64,000 nucleotides of DNA. It comes from Suilimivivens sp963618065. Lineage in GTDB: Bacteria > Bacillota > Clostridia > Lachnospirales > Lachnospiraceae. Under the pieces are notes generated by a model. That model was not told the origin of the DNA. It saw nothing but the letters and a program-made list of their open reading frames with translations, and did not search any database. The number at the start of each line of letters is the position of its first letter. Position 1 is the stretch's first letter. The stretch lies in the NCBI GenBank assembly GCA_963618065.1, contig CAVERH010000002.1, positions 1-64,000 of the forward strand, given 5' to 3'. The translations under genes were made by a program, and so were the position numbers. This document shows positions 35,318-45,124 of the stretch, piece by piece.

Positions 35318-36886
35318 TTAATCCAATGGACCTTTATATACAATCTCATCCAGAAAATACTGCTGCATTTTCCGGAATGGCTTACGGATCATCTTCCTCT
35401 GGTCACCCATTTCCATATACATCCTGTTCTCTGCCGTATAAGGCTTCCATTCCGGTCTGTGTACAGACACATTTCCACTTCCTTCATTGGGATTTCCACT
35501 TGTTGCAAAATTGGCCCAATAATCTGCCATATCCACCGACAGATCAAAATCTGTTCCTGTGAAGGGTCTCCAGCATCTGTTCAACGTTGAAAAATGAAAC
35601 CACATTTCACAGGTATGGAAAGTTCCACCATTTTCACCAGGCAGATTATGGGTAAAGTAGTATAAATACGCCGGTTTCTTTCCGTGTTTGATCCTATTTT
35701 CTGCCATAATTACATTTTTCAATTCACCGGTATCTTCCAGTCCATGTGCAAACTCCTCATCCGTGAGACCCTCACAGAACTTTTCAAATGCAGATGGATC
35801 CGAAAATTTCTCTGCAAATTTCTTTACCTCTGAACGATCCAGTTTATCCCATGCAACAAATTCATCTGCAGTAGACCCGGCCATGTAGTTAATATCATGG
35901 TTTTCTCCCCTGAAAATGATGTGTGCTGGCGTATCATGCAGTACATAGTGATCTAGCACAACAGGGAAAATAATAAACTGACCAACTTTAATATCTGCCT
36001 GATCTACACAACTGAGCTGTAACAGAGATTCATAATCCATGTTTCTCATTTCCTGTATGGAATTACAATTTGCTTTTTTCATAAGTTGTGTGCCAAGCTC
36101 TTCTGCTTCTTCCAGAGTCTGATAATCCTCTGACGGACTTCTGTGCACGTTGACATCTCCAAGAGACGGTGCACTTTCCATAATTGCTCCTGTAATTTTT
36201 CCTTTTGTCAGAGGTGAACAGGAAAGAATATAACAGTTAGCTGCTCCAGATGACTGTCCAAAAATTGTGATATTATCCGGATTTCCTCCAAACTCCCGGA
36301 TGTTATTTCTAACCCAGTTCAGCGCAGCAATCTGATCTAAGATACCATAATTACCTGACACCTTCTCTTCACTTTCTTCTGTCAGTTCAGGATGTGCCAT
36401 AAATCCCAGAATTCCCACTCTATAATTAAAAGAAACGAGAATCACACCTCTCTTATTCAATTCCTCACCATCAACCTGAGGTTCTGTACCTGATCCACAG
36501 ATATTGGCACCGCCATGAATCCACAGCATCACCGGTAAATTTTCATTTCTGTCAACCGCAGGCGTCCAGATATTCAGATACAGACAATCTTCACTCATCG
36601 GTTCCTGATATCTGTAGAATTCTTTCTGATACATATCTGTCTTCGGGATTCTGCCATGCTTTCCTCTGAACTGATAAGGAATTGCCGAATATTTATAGCA
36701 TTGACGTACTCCTTCCCATGGTTCTACAGGCTGTGGTGCTTTCCACCGAAGTTCTCCTACCGGTGGCTTGGCATAGGGGATACCCTTAAATACCGTATAA
36801 ATTGGATTATTACCATTAATTCCCTCTACCCATCCTGATTCTGTCTTTACTTTTCGTAACGGTTCATGATATTCATAAATGTCCAT
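35318..36886 (-). CDS. Type-B carboxylesterase
   Basis: A 522-residue esterase. It shows FKGIPYAKPPVGELRW, SEDCLYLNIWTP, the oxyanion hole IHGGAN, the nucleophile elbow FGQSSGAAN, and a C-terminal FHTCEMWFHF with the catalytic His. There is no signal peptide. Its gene starts 1 base after the MFS stop at 36888 and precedes the second MFS gene, so the set is one operon. It may remove acyl or methyl groups from a plant glycoside before the GH3 enzyme acts. Para-nitrobenzyl esterases are the same family. Confidence 0.9.
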   Translation of the reverse strand: MDIYEYHEPLRKVKTESGWVEGINGNNPIYTVFKGIPYAKPPVGELRWKAPQPVEPWEGVRQCYKYSAIPYQFRGKHGRIPKTDMYQKEFYRYQEPMSEDCLYLNIWTPAVDRNENLPVMLWIHGGANICGSGTEPQVDGEELNKRGVILVSFNYRVGILGFMAHPELTEESEEKVSGNYGILDQIAALNWVRNNIREFGGNPDNITIFGQSSGAANCYILSCSPLTKGKITGAIMESAPSLGDVNVHRSPSEDYQTLEEAEELGTQLMKKANCNSIQEMRNMDYESLLQLSCVDQADIKVGQFIIFPVVLDHYVLHDTPAHIIFRGENHDINYMAGSTADEFVAWDKLDRSEVKKFAEKFSDPSAFEKFCEGLTDEEFAHGLEDTGELKNVIMAENRIKHGKKPAYLYYFTHNLPGENGGTFHTCEMWFHFSTLNRCWRPFTGTDFDLSVDMADYWANFATSGNPNEGSGNVSVHRPEWKPYTAENRMYMEMGDQRKMIRKPFRKMQQYFLDEIVYKGPLD

Positions 36887-36887
36887 A

Positions 36888-38051
36888 TTATTCCCTCCCG
36901 GCTTTCTTCTTTACTGAAACAAAAAACAGCACTGTTACAATTACTACAGGTATAATAAAAGAGAGATACATGTTTCCGTATCCGGCGCTCTGTGCAATTG
37001 CTCCTCCAAGGACCGGTCCCACCGCCTGTCCAATATCCGTTCCAATATAAAAGGTACTGGATGCAGCTCCCCATTTTTTCTCATCTACAGCATTCAGACT
37101 GCATGCCTGCAAAACAGGATTCATTCCACCATTACCAAGAGTTAACAGCGCACCTGCAAGAGCAAACATTGGTATTGCATAGGCATCTCTGATAAACCCA
37201 AGCAGAATCAAAGATAATACTGTGAAAATAACACAGGGAATAAATGCTGCCTTAAATCCCCATTTATCCAAAATCTTTCCAGCTGTATACTGGGAAATAA
37301 ATGTACATACTGACCCGATTGTGAAATACCATCCAATATTCATGATATTAAATTCCATTCCATATACTGCAATAAAGGAATTTGATAAACAGGAAATTGC
37401 GCTGAACGCAAACATAATTACTGCAAATACTGCTGCCTCTTTGGAAATAAAATCACCCCAGTGGAACTCAAATTTCTTCTTTTCTACCTCATGCTTATAA
37501 GGCAGTGCACAGATACACAACGCTGCCGCTACCAAAATTCCTGCTGCAACCGTATAAATGTACTTATAACCAAATGCGTTGCCAATGGTAATTGCAAGCG
37601 ACGGAACGATTGCAAAAGCAACAGAGTTTGACATAGTCACAATCGCCATTCCTTCGCCTCTTCTTTCTTTCGGAACAAACTGCGCCAGCATAGTCATTGT
37701 CAATGTCGTTACGATTCCAAAAGATACTCCATGTGTCATTCTGAACAACAGAAATACCGGTACTGTGGTAGAAAACGTATATCCCAGTGTTGATACCGCA
37801 TAAGCCAGAACGGCTATAACAAACAGCTTTTTTCTGTTTGTACTATCACACAGCCAGCCAACAAATGGTCTGCTGATCAATGCTGCTGTGGCAAAAGCAC
37901 CAATTATAGTCCCTGCCATCGTTGTTGAAATTCCCTGTTGTCCAATATAAACAGAAATTGTTGTTGTTACCATCGCAAATCCACCATAAATCAGGAAATT
38001 GGCCAACAGTAAAATCAGATAATTTCTTGTAAATAATTTTGTCTTATTCAT
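36888..38051 (-). CDS. MFS transporter, first of two paralogues
   Basis: A 387-residue carrier with 12 predicted membrane segments and the MFS motif SRPFVGWLCDSTNRKKLF. First gene of an operon running MFS-esterase-MFS-GH3, with AAAGGAG upstream. It is divergent from an AraC gene that probably regulates it. Sugar or phenolic ester import fits the neighbours, though MFS sequence alone does not fix direction or cargo. Confidence 0.85.
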   Translation of the reverse strand: MNKTKLFTRNYLILLLANFLIYGGFAMVTTTISVYIGQQGISTTMAGTIIGAFATAALISRPFVGWLCDSTNRKKLFVIAVLAYAVSTLGYTFSTTVPVFLLFRMTHGVSFGIVTTLTMTMLAQFVPKERRGEGMAIVTMSNSVAFAIVPSLAITIGNAFGYKYIYTVAAGILVAAALCICALPYKHEVEKKKFEFHWGDFISKEAAVFAVIMFAFSAISCLSNSFIAVYGMEFNIMNIGWYFTIGSVCTFISQYTAGKILDKWGFKAAFIPCVIFTVLSLILLGFIRDAYAIPMFALAGALLTLGNGGMNPVLQACSLNAVDEKKWGAASSTFYIGTDIGQAVGPVLGGAIAQSAGYGNMYLSFIIPVVIVTVLFFVSVKKKAGRE

Positions 38052-38210
38052 AACCCTTCTCCTTTAGTCATTATTGATACTTAATCGCGATTTTTGTACT
38101 TTGTATTAGTCATTTTAAACAGTCTCTTACTTTTTGTATATCACATTTTTACTTTTTATGTTATATTTTTATTGTAATCTATATTTAACTCAGAAGAGGA
38201 ATGAAAACAT

Positions 38211-38948
38211 ATGACAAAAAGCACACATTTTAATGAACAGCTAAAAAAAGAACTCCATCATCAAATGTTCGAAAATATCAGTCACAACTCTATTACCTCC
38301 GTTCAATTTGTACAACTCAAAAACGGGGATGAAAGCTGCATTGAATCTCTTTACCAGGACTTCTGTAATAATCAGAGTAAACTCAGTTCCAATCCAGTCC
38401 AGAGCAAGCGATATCTTCTCGTCAGCGCACTTACATTAATCACCAGATATGCCATATCCAGCGGTGCTAACAGAGAAGAAATGTATGTATCCAGCGATCT
38501 TTATATTCAGGCCTGCGATTCCTGTGGCTCCTGCAGTGAAGTAGAAGAGCTATTTCTAAAAATATTAAAGTTTTATGTGGAGAAAATTCGCTCCGCTCTC
38601 GCCTCAAGATATTCCTCTCCGGTATGCCATGCCATTAATTATATAACTGCCAGACTATATGAACCGATCAGTATCCTTGATCTTTGTGATTCTGTTGGGT
38701 ATAGCCAGTCTTATCTCTCCAGCCTTTTCAAAAAAGAAACAGGCCTGACTCTTCTTCAGTTTGTTCACAAACTGAAAATTGATCAGGCCTGCAATCTGCT
38801 TTTCACTACATCTCTTTCTCTAAGTGAAATCAGCAGTCTATTGGCTTATTCTTCCCTCAGTCATTTTGTACATACATTTCACAAAGTGAAAAATATGACG
38901 CCTCAGGCATTTCGAAATACTCTTGCTTTTCAACAGACTCAACCATAG
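38211..38948 (+). CDS. AraC-family regulator of the MFS/esterase/GH3 operon
   Basis: A 245-residue regulator. The C-terminal 100 residues carry two helix-turn-helix motifs (ILDLCDSVGYSQSYLSSLFKKETG and SEISSLLAYSSLSHFVHTFHK, then MTPQAF). The N-terminal 145 residues are helical and lack the cupin pattern, resembling instead the YSIRK/Lachnospiraceae-type AraC proteins. It is divergent from the operon starting at 38051, with 159 bases between them. Confidence 0.88.
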   Translation: MTKSTHFNEQLKKELHHQMFENISHNSITSVQFVQLKNGDESCIESLYQDFCNNQSKLSSNPVQSKRYLLVSALTLITRYAISSGANREEMYVSSDLYIQACDSCGSCSEVEELFLKILKFYVEKIRSALASRYSSPVCHAINYITARLYEPISILDLCDSVGYSQSYLSSLFKKETGLTLLQFVHKLKIDQACNLLFTTSLSLSEISSLLAYSSLSHFVHTFHKVKNMTPQAFRNTLAFQQTQP

Positions 38949-38981
38949 CATTACTGAAACACTTCATCACAGACTAACTAC

Positions 38982-41384
38982 TCAAAAATAGTAACTGATA
39001 GGGCAGAAATACCGGATGTATTTCACGGCCGGTACATACACTGTCATATCAAAAAATACCGGACAGATGATGATCTGCAACAATAAAAGTACCGGAAGTG
39101 CCGATAACATTCCCGTATCCTTTTTCCATATGCACATCGCACACGCAGTAAACAAAATGGTTACCACAATGAGCAGAAGCATCTTCAAAATCTCTGTCAC
39201 AATTACCATTCCAATTCCCGTTACGGTTGCAGCTCCTGCTCCACTCACTGCATTCCCTGGCGCAGACTGCAATGCAGTCAAGCAGGATAAGCCTACCCCA
39301 ACAAACATCATCGGTGTTGCGGCTGCCAGCATTCCAGCACATTCGTAGCGGCGGCGTTTTCCTTTCTCCAGCTGCGATAAGAAACGCCGATTCTTCTCTT
39401 CTTTATAAGACGCTCCCGCCAGATAAATTGTCAGAAAGATCATACAAACAATCATGCTGTGAACTATGTTTTCTGTATCCTCATCCTGTTCTCTTAGGAC
39501 GGACTCTGATCCCCTGAAGTCACTCTCTGCTCCGGCATCTGTTTCCACATAAATCACTTCTGTATGGAAGATCGTATCACTGTTCAAATAATATTCATAC
39601 CGTTCTGCCAGCATTGCCGAAATCTCTTCAGAGCTCTGTCCAACAATTGCTTCTTCATTCTGCTGCAAAAACTTTTCCCCATAAAGCTCTAAGACAGCTC
39701 CATATACCGTCTCCCTTACCGCCAAGCCCTTCGTTGTAAAAGGGGTATAGACATAAGTAATGCTGTCTGTAAATGAGCCTTCTTCGTATTGTTTTTCAAA
39801 ACCTTCTGCAAATACAAATCCGCATTCCAGCTCTCCTACCTCTACCGCCTGTTCCAGTTCTTCCGGATCCTCATAGGCGGTAAATTGATAAATATCGCTC
39901 TTTTGCATCAGTCGGTCTTCAATGGTCTGTGTAATACCGGATGTCACGCCTGCAAGCCCGATTCTGCTGTTTTTTGCATCCGGAATATGAATACTTCCAA
40001 TCACCAAAAGAAGCAGTACCAGAAACAGAATTTGAAGCCAGCAGATTCTATGCTTCAGCCATAATTTCAGTTGGAGTTTATAATAAACGAATCCCATAGG
40101 GACTTTTTTTATGGTTTCGCACATACCTGTGCGGGCACGCATGCAAAATCGGATATCGTTATGTGACTGCTGCCGGTTTCTTCCATTTCGCAAGGAAAGA
40201 AGTGCGCCTGCTGCCATTCCAATAAGCAGGAACAATACAGTTCCAGTTACCGCTTCCTTGGATAACTCTCCTTCCAGCATTCCTGCTGCATATGCATTCC
40301 AGTATTTCATCGGCAGGAAACGACTGATTCCGGCAATCTCTCTTCCTAGATAAGCCTCCGGAATGAGGACACCGGTTCCGATGATCGTAATGATATTCAC
40401 TGCAAAAACAAATACCGCTGCCTGCGAACTGCTGCCAGCCAGTTCATACAACACATGGAAATAGATTGCTATTCCGAGACATAAGAGCAACAGGCCATAC
40501 CATATTTTCCCCTGATAAAGCACGAAATAAGTTCCGATCCGGCTTGCAATACCAATTCCAGCAAAATAATACAGAAGTCCTGTCGCATACAGAGACATCG
40601 TCATTACCAATACCTTAACGACGGACTGCCGGATACTTCCCACACCACAGATTTTCAGTTTATCTTCCACGGATCTCTTCCGTTTTCCATACAAAAATCC
40701 GAACTGGATTCCACACATCATAAGCAGAATCACAAAGCCTGCTGCGTAATAATATTCCACAACCGAAAGATTTCCCAGAGGCGAAAGCATTTTGGCAGAA
40801 TATATACTGTCTCTTTTCAACATTTGATTAGCAAACAGATAGGCAATCGTATCGCCGAGTCCTGCGCCCTGTAATTCGATACCATAATAAGAAGCCGTAT
40901 CCAATGCTGCGTACACACCCGCTTCTGCGGTCTGCAAAAAGGATACTCCGGCAGTCACCAGCTCTTCAAATACCTGCGTGTTCTGTGCAGCATCCTTCGG
41001 AAAATAAATCAGTGCAGGCGGATTAATCCCCACCTGCACATCATGATAAAAACCCTCAGGCAGCACGACTACCGCCTGAAGGATTCCCTGTTTTAGCTGT
41101 TCCACAGCTTCCTGTTCATCCAGATAGTAAAAATCACAGACCGAACGGACGCTGTCCATGGAAGAAATATACTGCGTTGCCAGACGGCTGATGCCCTCTC
41201 CCTCCGGAATCGCAATGCCAATATTCACCTTCTGAAACACCTGCGCATTCTGCATAAGCGCACTGAATGCTGCTACCAGTGCTGCCGTCAAAAGCAGGCA
41301 GGCACAAAAGCTTCCTATGGACTTTAACAGTGTCTTCCATGTTCTTTTAGATTCCACTATGAAAAAAGCAATCCACGTTTTCAT
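38982..41384 (-). CDS. Tandem-fused ABC-2 type permease
   Basis: An 800-residue membrane protein that looks like two ABC-2 permease units in one chain. Each half starts with one membrane segment (about 20-45 and 435-455), has a large extracytoplasmic domain, then a five-helix bundle. The two domains share a pattern (IGIAIPEGEG against IGLAGVTSGI; a DPEELEQAVE/EQEAVEQLKQ helix). A matching ATPase lies at 42918. A full dimer in a single polypeptide is implied. Cargo unknown; such systems export peptides, lipids or drugs. Confidence 0.8.
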   Translation of the reverse strand: MKTWIAFFIVESKRTWKTLLKSIGSFCACLLLTAALVAAFSALMQNAQVFQKVNIGIAIPEGEGISRLATQYISSMDSVRSVCDFYYLDEQEAVEQLKQGILQAVVVLPEGFYHDVQVGINPPALIYFPKDAAQNTQVFEELVTAGVSFLQTAEAGVYAALDTASYYGIELQGAGLGDTIAYLFANQMLKRDSIYSAKMLSPLGNLSVVEYYYAAGFVILLMMCGIQFGFLYGKRKRSVEDKLKICGVGSIRQSVVKVLVMTMSLYATGLLYYFAGIGIASRIGTYFVLYQGKIWYGLLLLCLGIAIYFHVLYELAGSSSQAAVFVFAVNIITIIGTGVLIPEAYLGREIAGISRFLPMKYWNAYAAGMLEGELSKEAVTGTVLFLLIGMAAGALLSLRNGRNRQQSHNDIRFCMRARTGMCETIKKVPMGFVYYKLQLKLWLKHRICWLQILFLVLLLLVIGSIHIPDAKNSRIGLAGVTSGITQTIEDRLMQKSDIYQFTAYEDPEELEQAVEVGELECGFVFAEGFEKQYEEGSFTDSITYVYTPFTTKGLAVRETVYGAVLELYGEKFLQQNEEAIVGQSSEEISAMLAERYEYYLNSDTIFHTEVIYVETDAGAESDFRGSESVLREQDEDTENIVHSMIVCMIFLTIYLAGASYKEEKNRRFLSQLEKGKRRRYECAGMLAAATPMMFVGVGLSCLTALQSAPGNAVSGAGAATVTGIGMVIVTEILKMLLLIVVTILFTACAMCIWKKDTGMLSALPVLLLLQIIICPVFFDMTVYVPAVKYIRYFCPISYYF

Positions 41385-41395
41385 CCGGTTTCCTT

Positions 41396-42898
41396 TTAGT
41401 ATCCTAACAATCCATAAAGTATCTGATTCAGATCATCAAATAACTCGTCATATTCTTCTTCACTGGCATTTCCAATATCAAAGGTTTTCCCCTTCATCGT
41501 ATCAATGACCGCACCCTTAGTTACGGCAATATCCCCACTTAAAGAATAATCCGAATAATCTCCTTCCAGGGCAAGCTGATCTACGACCACTTTCATCTCT
41601 TTACTTCCAAGAGAAAGTGTTCCGTTCATTTCAAAAGCATTTTCCACCTTGAGACCATAGACTCCCGTACTCCGGTTGTATGTCACCTCTGCACGATCTC
41701 CTGCAAAATCCATTGTGATCCTTTCCTCATCCCCTGAAATCTCACCTTCGATCGAACATACCGTAACATCATTTACAATCACCTCGATATTCTGCGTCCG
41801 ATAATCCCCACCATGGAAAATCACCTGACAACTGTCTCCTGCGGATTCAAGCTCCACACAGGCCAGCTCCTTCTGATATATGTAAAACCGGAGCGTTGCA
41901 TCCTCCATGTCCTGAATATCTGCAAAGATCTGTTCCGTATATTCCTCTGCGGAAATTCCAAGCGCATACAACCGGTCTGCCATCGTCGTCTCGATATATT
42001 CCTGATAAATCTCCCGGAATCGATTCATATCCTCCTGGGTTATCTGAATGGCATATCCCTTGCACTTCCGGCTGTTTCCATCCACTTCAAACTGTCCGGC
42101 ATCTGACTTTTCCACCTTCAGGGAACGATACCAATGAACCAGCTTCACACCAAACTCTGTGGTTTTGATATCTTCCGATGCTTCACTGGAATAAATCATT
42201 TCCAATGCGTCATCCACCATCTGTAAATCTTCTGCCGAAGTAATTTCTGTCAGATATCCATGCTTCTCTTCTGTATAATTGTAAGCAAACACATGACTGT
42301 CTACCGTTGGAATCTGAAGACGAGCCTCGTGCTCGTCAATCTGCATCTTATATTCGATTTCCGGAATCGTAATCCAGGAATTGTTATATTCTATCGTTCC
42401 CGCAAGCTGTTTGTCTTTTCCCACAACTCCCATCTGCGTATAGAATGCAATCGAGCCGTCGGAATATTCGCTTTGCATATCAATCTGAATGTTGGAGGTA
42501 ACCGTATACTCTTTTCCAATCCCACGAACATCCTTCAATGCATCATATAAATATCCACCTTCGGAAAAAGTCCTGGCATATGCCCTTTCCACGGTTGTTC
42601 TCGGATTGGAAAACAGTACTGCAGTTAATACAAAAGCAAGAATCCCAAGCAATACCACTACTCCGGCAATAATCGAAACGAGGATTGCTGTCTTGTGTGA
42701 CTTCTTCGGTGCCTGCGGCTGCGGTTGTGCTGTATGAATTGGCTGCCCCGTCATCGGATCAAATCTTGGCACAAACTGTTTGCCGGCTTGTTCTGTTGTC
42801 TGTGCAACATCTGTCTGGCTTTCTGTTATCGAAGCAGTTTCTTTTTCTTTCGTTTCCTCTGCAATGAGTTCTCCCGTCATTGGATCAAATTTCGGCAT
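41396..42898 (-). CDS. Membrane-anchored protein with duplicated FDPMTG motif
   Basis: A 500-residue protein of unknown function. The cytoplasmic tail carries the motif P(K/R)FDPMTG(E/Q)xI twice, at residues 2-12 and 44-54, separated by an acidic/Thr-rich linker. One membrane segment spans about 70-94. The remaining 400 residues would be outside the cell and are beta-rich. Only three cysteines are evident. The gene lies between the ATPase and the permease genes, so the protein is probably a stable accessory of this ABC system. Confidence 0.65.
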   Translation of the reverse strand: MPKFDPMTGELIAEETKEKETASITESQTDVAQTTEQAGKQFVPRFDPMTGQPIHTAQPQPQAPKKSHKTAILVSIIAGVVVLLGILAFVLTAVLFSNPRTTVERAYARTFSEGGYLYDALKDVRGIGKEYTVTSNIQIDMQSEYSDGSIAFYTQMGVVGKDKQLAGTIEYNNSWITIPEIEYKMQIDEHEARLQIPTVDSHVFAYNYTEEKHGYLTEITSAEDLQMVDDALEMIYSSEASEDIKTTEFGVKLVHWYRSLKVEKSDAGQFEVDGNSRKCKGYAIQITQEDMNRFREIYQEYIETTMADRLYALGISAEEYTEQIFADIQDMEDATLRFYIYQKELACVELESAGDSCQVIFHGGDYRTQNIEVIVNDVTVCSIEGEISGDEERITMDFAGDRAEVTYNRSTGVYGLKVENAFEMNGTLSLGSKEMKVVVDQLALEGDYSDYSLSGDIAVTKGAVIDTMKGKTFDIGNASEEEYDELFDDLNQILYGLLGY

Positions 42899-42917
42899 TT
42901 TTCTTCTCCCTTCACCA

Positions 42918-43592
42918 TTACTTATCCGGTGTTATGATTTCCTTTTTAATTTCTTCTATCGTAAAATCTTCTCCCGTAAGCTCAGTGAGCTTCCCCTGCT
43001 TCATAATCAGGCAGCGGTCACAGGAAAGGATTTCGTTTTCATCATGTGAAGTTAACAACACAATTCCATTCATCTTCCGATACTGCATCAGCCATTGCTG
43101 AATGTTGTTCTTATAATATAAATCAAGTGCCGTTGTCGGCTCATCCAGCAGCAAAATCGGCGGCCACTGTGCCAGCGCACAGGCAATCGATAATCTGCGT
43201 TTCATTCCTCCCGACAGTTTCCGAACCTCTGTTTTCAACAGATCCTCCAGTTCAAAAGACGAAAGCAGCAATTCCCGGTGCTCCGACTGCCAGACGCCCC
43301 ACAGCTTCAAATTATCCTTCACGGTAAGCTCTTCCATGAGCGGTGGCTCCTGCGGAACATATCCGACATACTTCCGGAAGTATTTCCGCTTCTGTAATGG
43401 ATTCTTTCCAAAAAAGGTAATTTCTCCTGCGTCAGGCCGGATGGCTCCTGCCAGAATCTGCATCAGTGTCGTTTTACCGCAGCCGTTTTTCCCGGCAAGT
43501 GCAAGACACTGTCCACACTCTGCTTCCAGTGAAATATCATCCAATATGATTCTTTTTCCATACTTTTTCTTAATATGCGAAACCTTAAGCAT
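42918..43592 (-). CDS. ABC transporter ATPase of the ABC-2 system
   Basis: A 224-residue ATPase. Walker A GKNGCGKTT, Q-loop YVPQEPPL, signature LSGGMKRR, Walker B LLLDEPTTALD and H-loop TSHDE are all intact. GAGGA precedes the start. It would energise the fused permease at 38982. The upstream neighbour, a Cys-rich protein, is 12 bases away. Confidence 0.9.
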   Translation of the reverse strand: MLKVSHIKKKYGKRIILDDISLEAECGQCLALAGKNGCGKTTLMQILAGAIRPDAGEITFFGKNPLQKRKYFRKYVGYVPQEPPLMEELTVKDNLKLWGVWQSEHRELLLSSFELEDLLKTEVRKLSGGMKRRLSIACALAQWPPILLLDEPTTALDLYYKNNIQQWLMQYRKMNGIVLLTSHDENEILSCDRCLIMKQGKLTELTGEDFTIEEIKKEIITPDK

Positions 43593-43604
43593 CTCTTTCC
43601 TCTA

Positions 43605-44213
43605 TCATTCCTGCAAGGAAGCCAGCATCTGCTCCCGGCGCGCTCTCTGAAGCTTCATATATTCTTCTTCACAGCGGTCAAACGTACCGTCCTGCGTGAA
43701 TTTCTCATACCACTTTTTCCAGATCTGCTCAAGCTGTTCCTGGTAAGGCATCCAGTCCTCCACCATCATCTCTCTGGTGTATTTCTGGGTGCAGCGGTGA
43801 TCCTCGCTTGCAATCAGCATCCGTCCCCCCTTGGGACGATCTTCATACGATAACAGGCAGCCCGTATCTGTCAATGCCGCACATTCTCCCATGGCATCGA
43901 CTCCGATAAAGGTAAAGCACTTGTGCCGCATCCGCACATAAAGCAGCCTGCCTCCCGGATAGCCAAAGGAATCCAGTGCACAATTGCTGTTCATCAGCCA
44001 ATTTTCAATTTCTTCAATGTCAGGCTCTTTTTCTGATGTGATTTCTTCTGCTTTCGTTTCTTCGATGTTCGTATGCTGCATTCCCTCTGCACCAGCCATT
44101 TCCTGCTGTGCACGAATTCCCCGGATCATATCCTCCGGTGAAAGAGAGCAGCCCGTTGACTTGCAGCAGCTTCCCCTACATTCTTTACAAATCTCCGCTT
44201 CTGTTTTTGCCAT
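43605..44213 (-). CDS. Cys-cluster protein, YkgJ-like
   Basis: A 202-residue protein with an N-terminal cluster CKECRGSCCKSTGC, further Cys at about 80 and 100-120, and Cys in HRCTQKY. These would bind zinc or an iron-sulfur centre, as in the YkgJ/CxxCxxCC family. A long acidic helix (about 45-75) separates the first cluster from the rest. AAGGTGAT lies upstream of the ATG at 44213. First gene of the ABC-2 operon, though its link to transport is not obvious. Confidence 0.65.
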   Translation of the reverse strand: MAKTEAEICKECRGSCCKSTGCSLSPEDMIRGIRAQQEMAGAEGMQHTNIEETKAEEITSEKEPDIEEIENWLMNSNCALDSFGYPGGRLLYVRMRHKCFTFIGVDAMGECAALTDTGCLLSYEDRPKGGRMLIASEDHRCTQKYTREMMVEDWMPYQEQLEQIWKKWYEKFTQDGTFDRCEEEYMKLQRARREQMLASLQE

Positions 44214-44770
44214 ATGTATCACCTTATCTTTTTTAGTTACTGTTCACTCGTACCTCGTTCCAGCAACTATTCGCAGGCTCATTTGAAGTTTTGCTTCGCA
44301 AAAGGAGCCTGCTCACTCCCGAACAAGCTTCACTAGACTCACCTCCGGTTTGCCAAGTGAACTTGTATGGTTCGCACTAAGCTCGAAATAACCTCACTAA
44401 GTGCTCTACTCAAATCATGTTCTTACGCAGCCTAACAGCAAGTGTATGGCTGCCGTATGAACTATAACACTTTTTACATCATATCCTGTTACCGGAAACC
44501 TTGCAAGTGTGTTTATGATTTGCTAAGATCTATATGATAATAGTTCCGCCATACAATCATTTCTATAGGGCAGACGCCCGACATGAAATAAGGTGCCGGA
44601 AAACATGTATATTTGCTAGACAATCTTTACAATCCGGCAGCTTATGAATGAGCAAGGCTGAACTGTTACTCAATATGATGAATGAAGGTTACTGTTCCGG
44701 TAACGAATGTATTTCTGAATCATTTCATCTGCCCGATAAATATTTACACGAAAAGAAAGGAAACATACCT
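44214..44770. repeat. Non-coding region made of dispersed repeat modules
   Basis: No supported gene. It carries a GTAACTATTCAG-like arm near 44264, a 23-base block at 44322-44344 repeated at 5-27, CTAAGTGCTCTAC at 44397-44409 shared with 31437 and 55905, a 15-base block at 44413-44427 shared with 8049-8063, and the hairpin repeat at 44573-44660 shared with 7141-7221. The reading frame from 44648 into the next gene is open but lacks a ribosome binding site. Confidence 0.65.
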
Positions 44771-45076
44771 ATGATTAAGCACATTGTAATGTTCAAATTG
44801 AAAGAAAATGCCGAAGGAAAGACTAAACAGGAAACTATCAAAGAAGCTAAAAAACGCCTTTCCGTTTTTGAAGCCGAGATTCCTACATTAAAGAAGCTCG
44901 TTGTCGCCATCAATGATGAAAAAGCTGCAGAAAGCAACTATGAACTGGCCTTAATCTGCGATTTTGACGATATCGAAGGACTGAATGCTTATCAGATTCA
45001 TCCTACCCACAAGGCTTTCGGTGCATTCATTACTCCGTTACGTGAAAGCCGCGCCTGCATTGACTACGAATTTTAA
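44771..45076 (+). CDS. Dabb (stress-responsive A/B barrel) domain protein
   Basis: A 101-residue protein. It opens MIKHIVMFKLKENAEG and ends with the PTHKAFGAFITPLRESRACIDYEF pattern of the dimeric alpha-beta barrel Dabb family. AAAGGA lies about ten bases upstream of the ATG at 44771; an in-frame extension to 44648 covers repeat DNA and is not used. Its function is generally unknown. Ends in the bidirectional terminator at 45079. Confidence 0.85.
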   Translation: MIKHIVMFKLKENAEGKTKQETIKEAKKRLSVFEAEIPTLKKLVVAINDEKAAESNYELALICDFDDIEGLNAYQIHPTHKAFGAFITPLRESRACIDYEF

Positions 45077-45078
45077 TG

Positions 45079-45124
45079 AAAAGGAACTATTCAGAACCCA
45101 TTCACTGAATAGTTCCTTTTTCTT
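45079..45124. terminator. Bidirectional terminator built from the GTAACTATTCAG-type repeat
   Basis: GGAACTATTCAG and CTGAATAGTTCC form a 12-bp stem with A and T runs on both sides. It serves the Dabb gene on the plus strand and the DUF554 gene on the minus strand. The stem is the same motif as the dispersed element arms. Confidence 0.85.

Noticed and set aside
44648..44770. N-terminal extension of the Dabb protein
   Set aside because: No ribosome binding site, it covers repeat DNA, and the family begins at the ATG at 44771.
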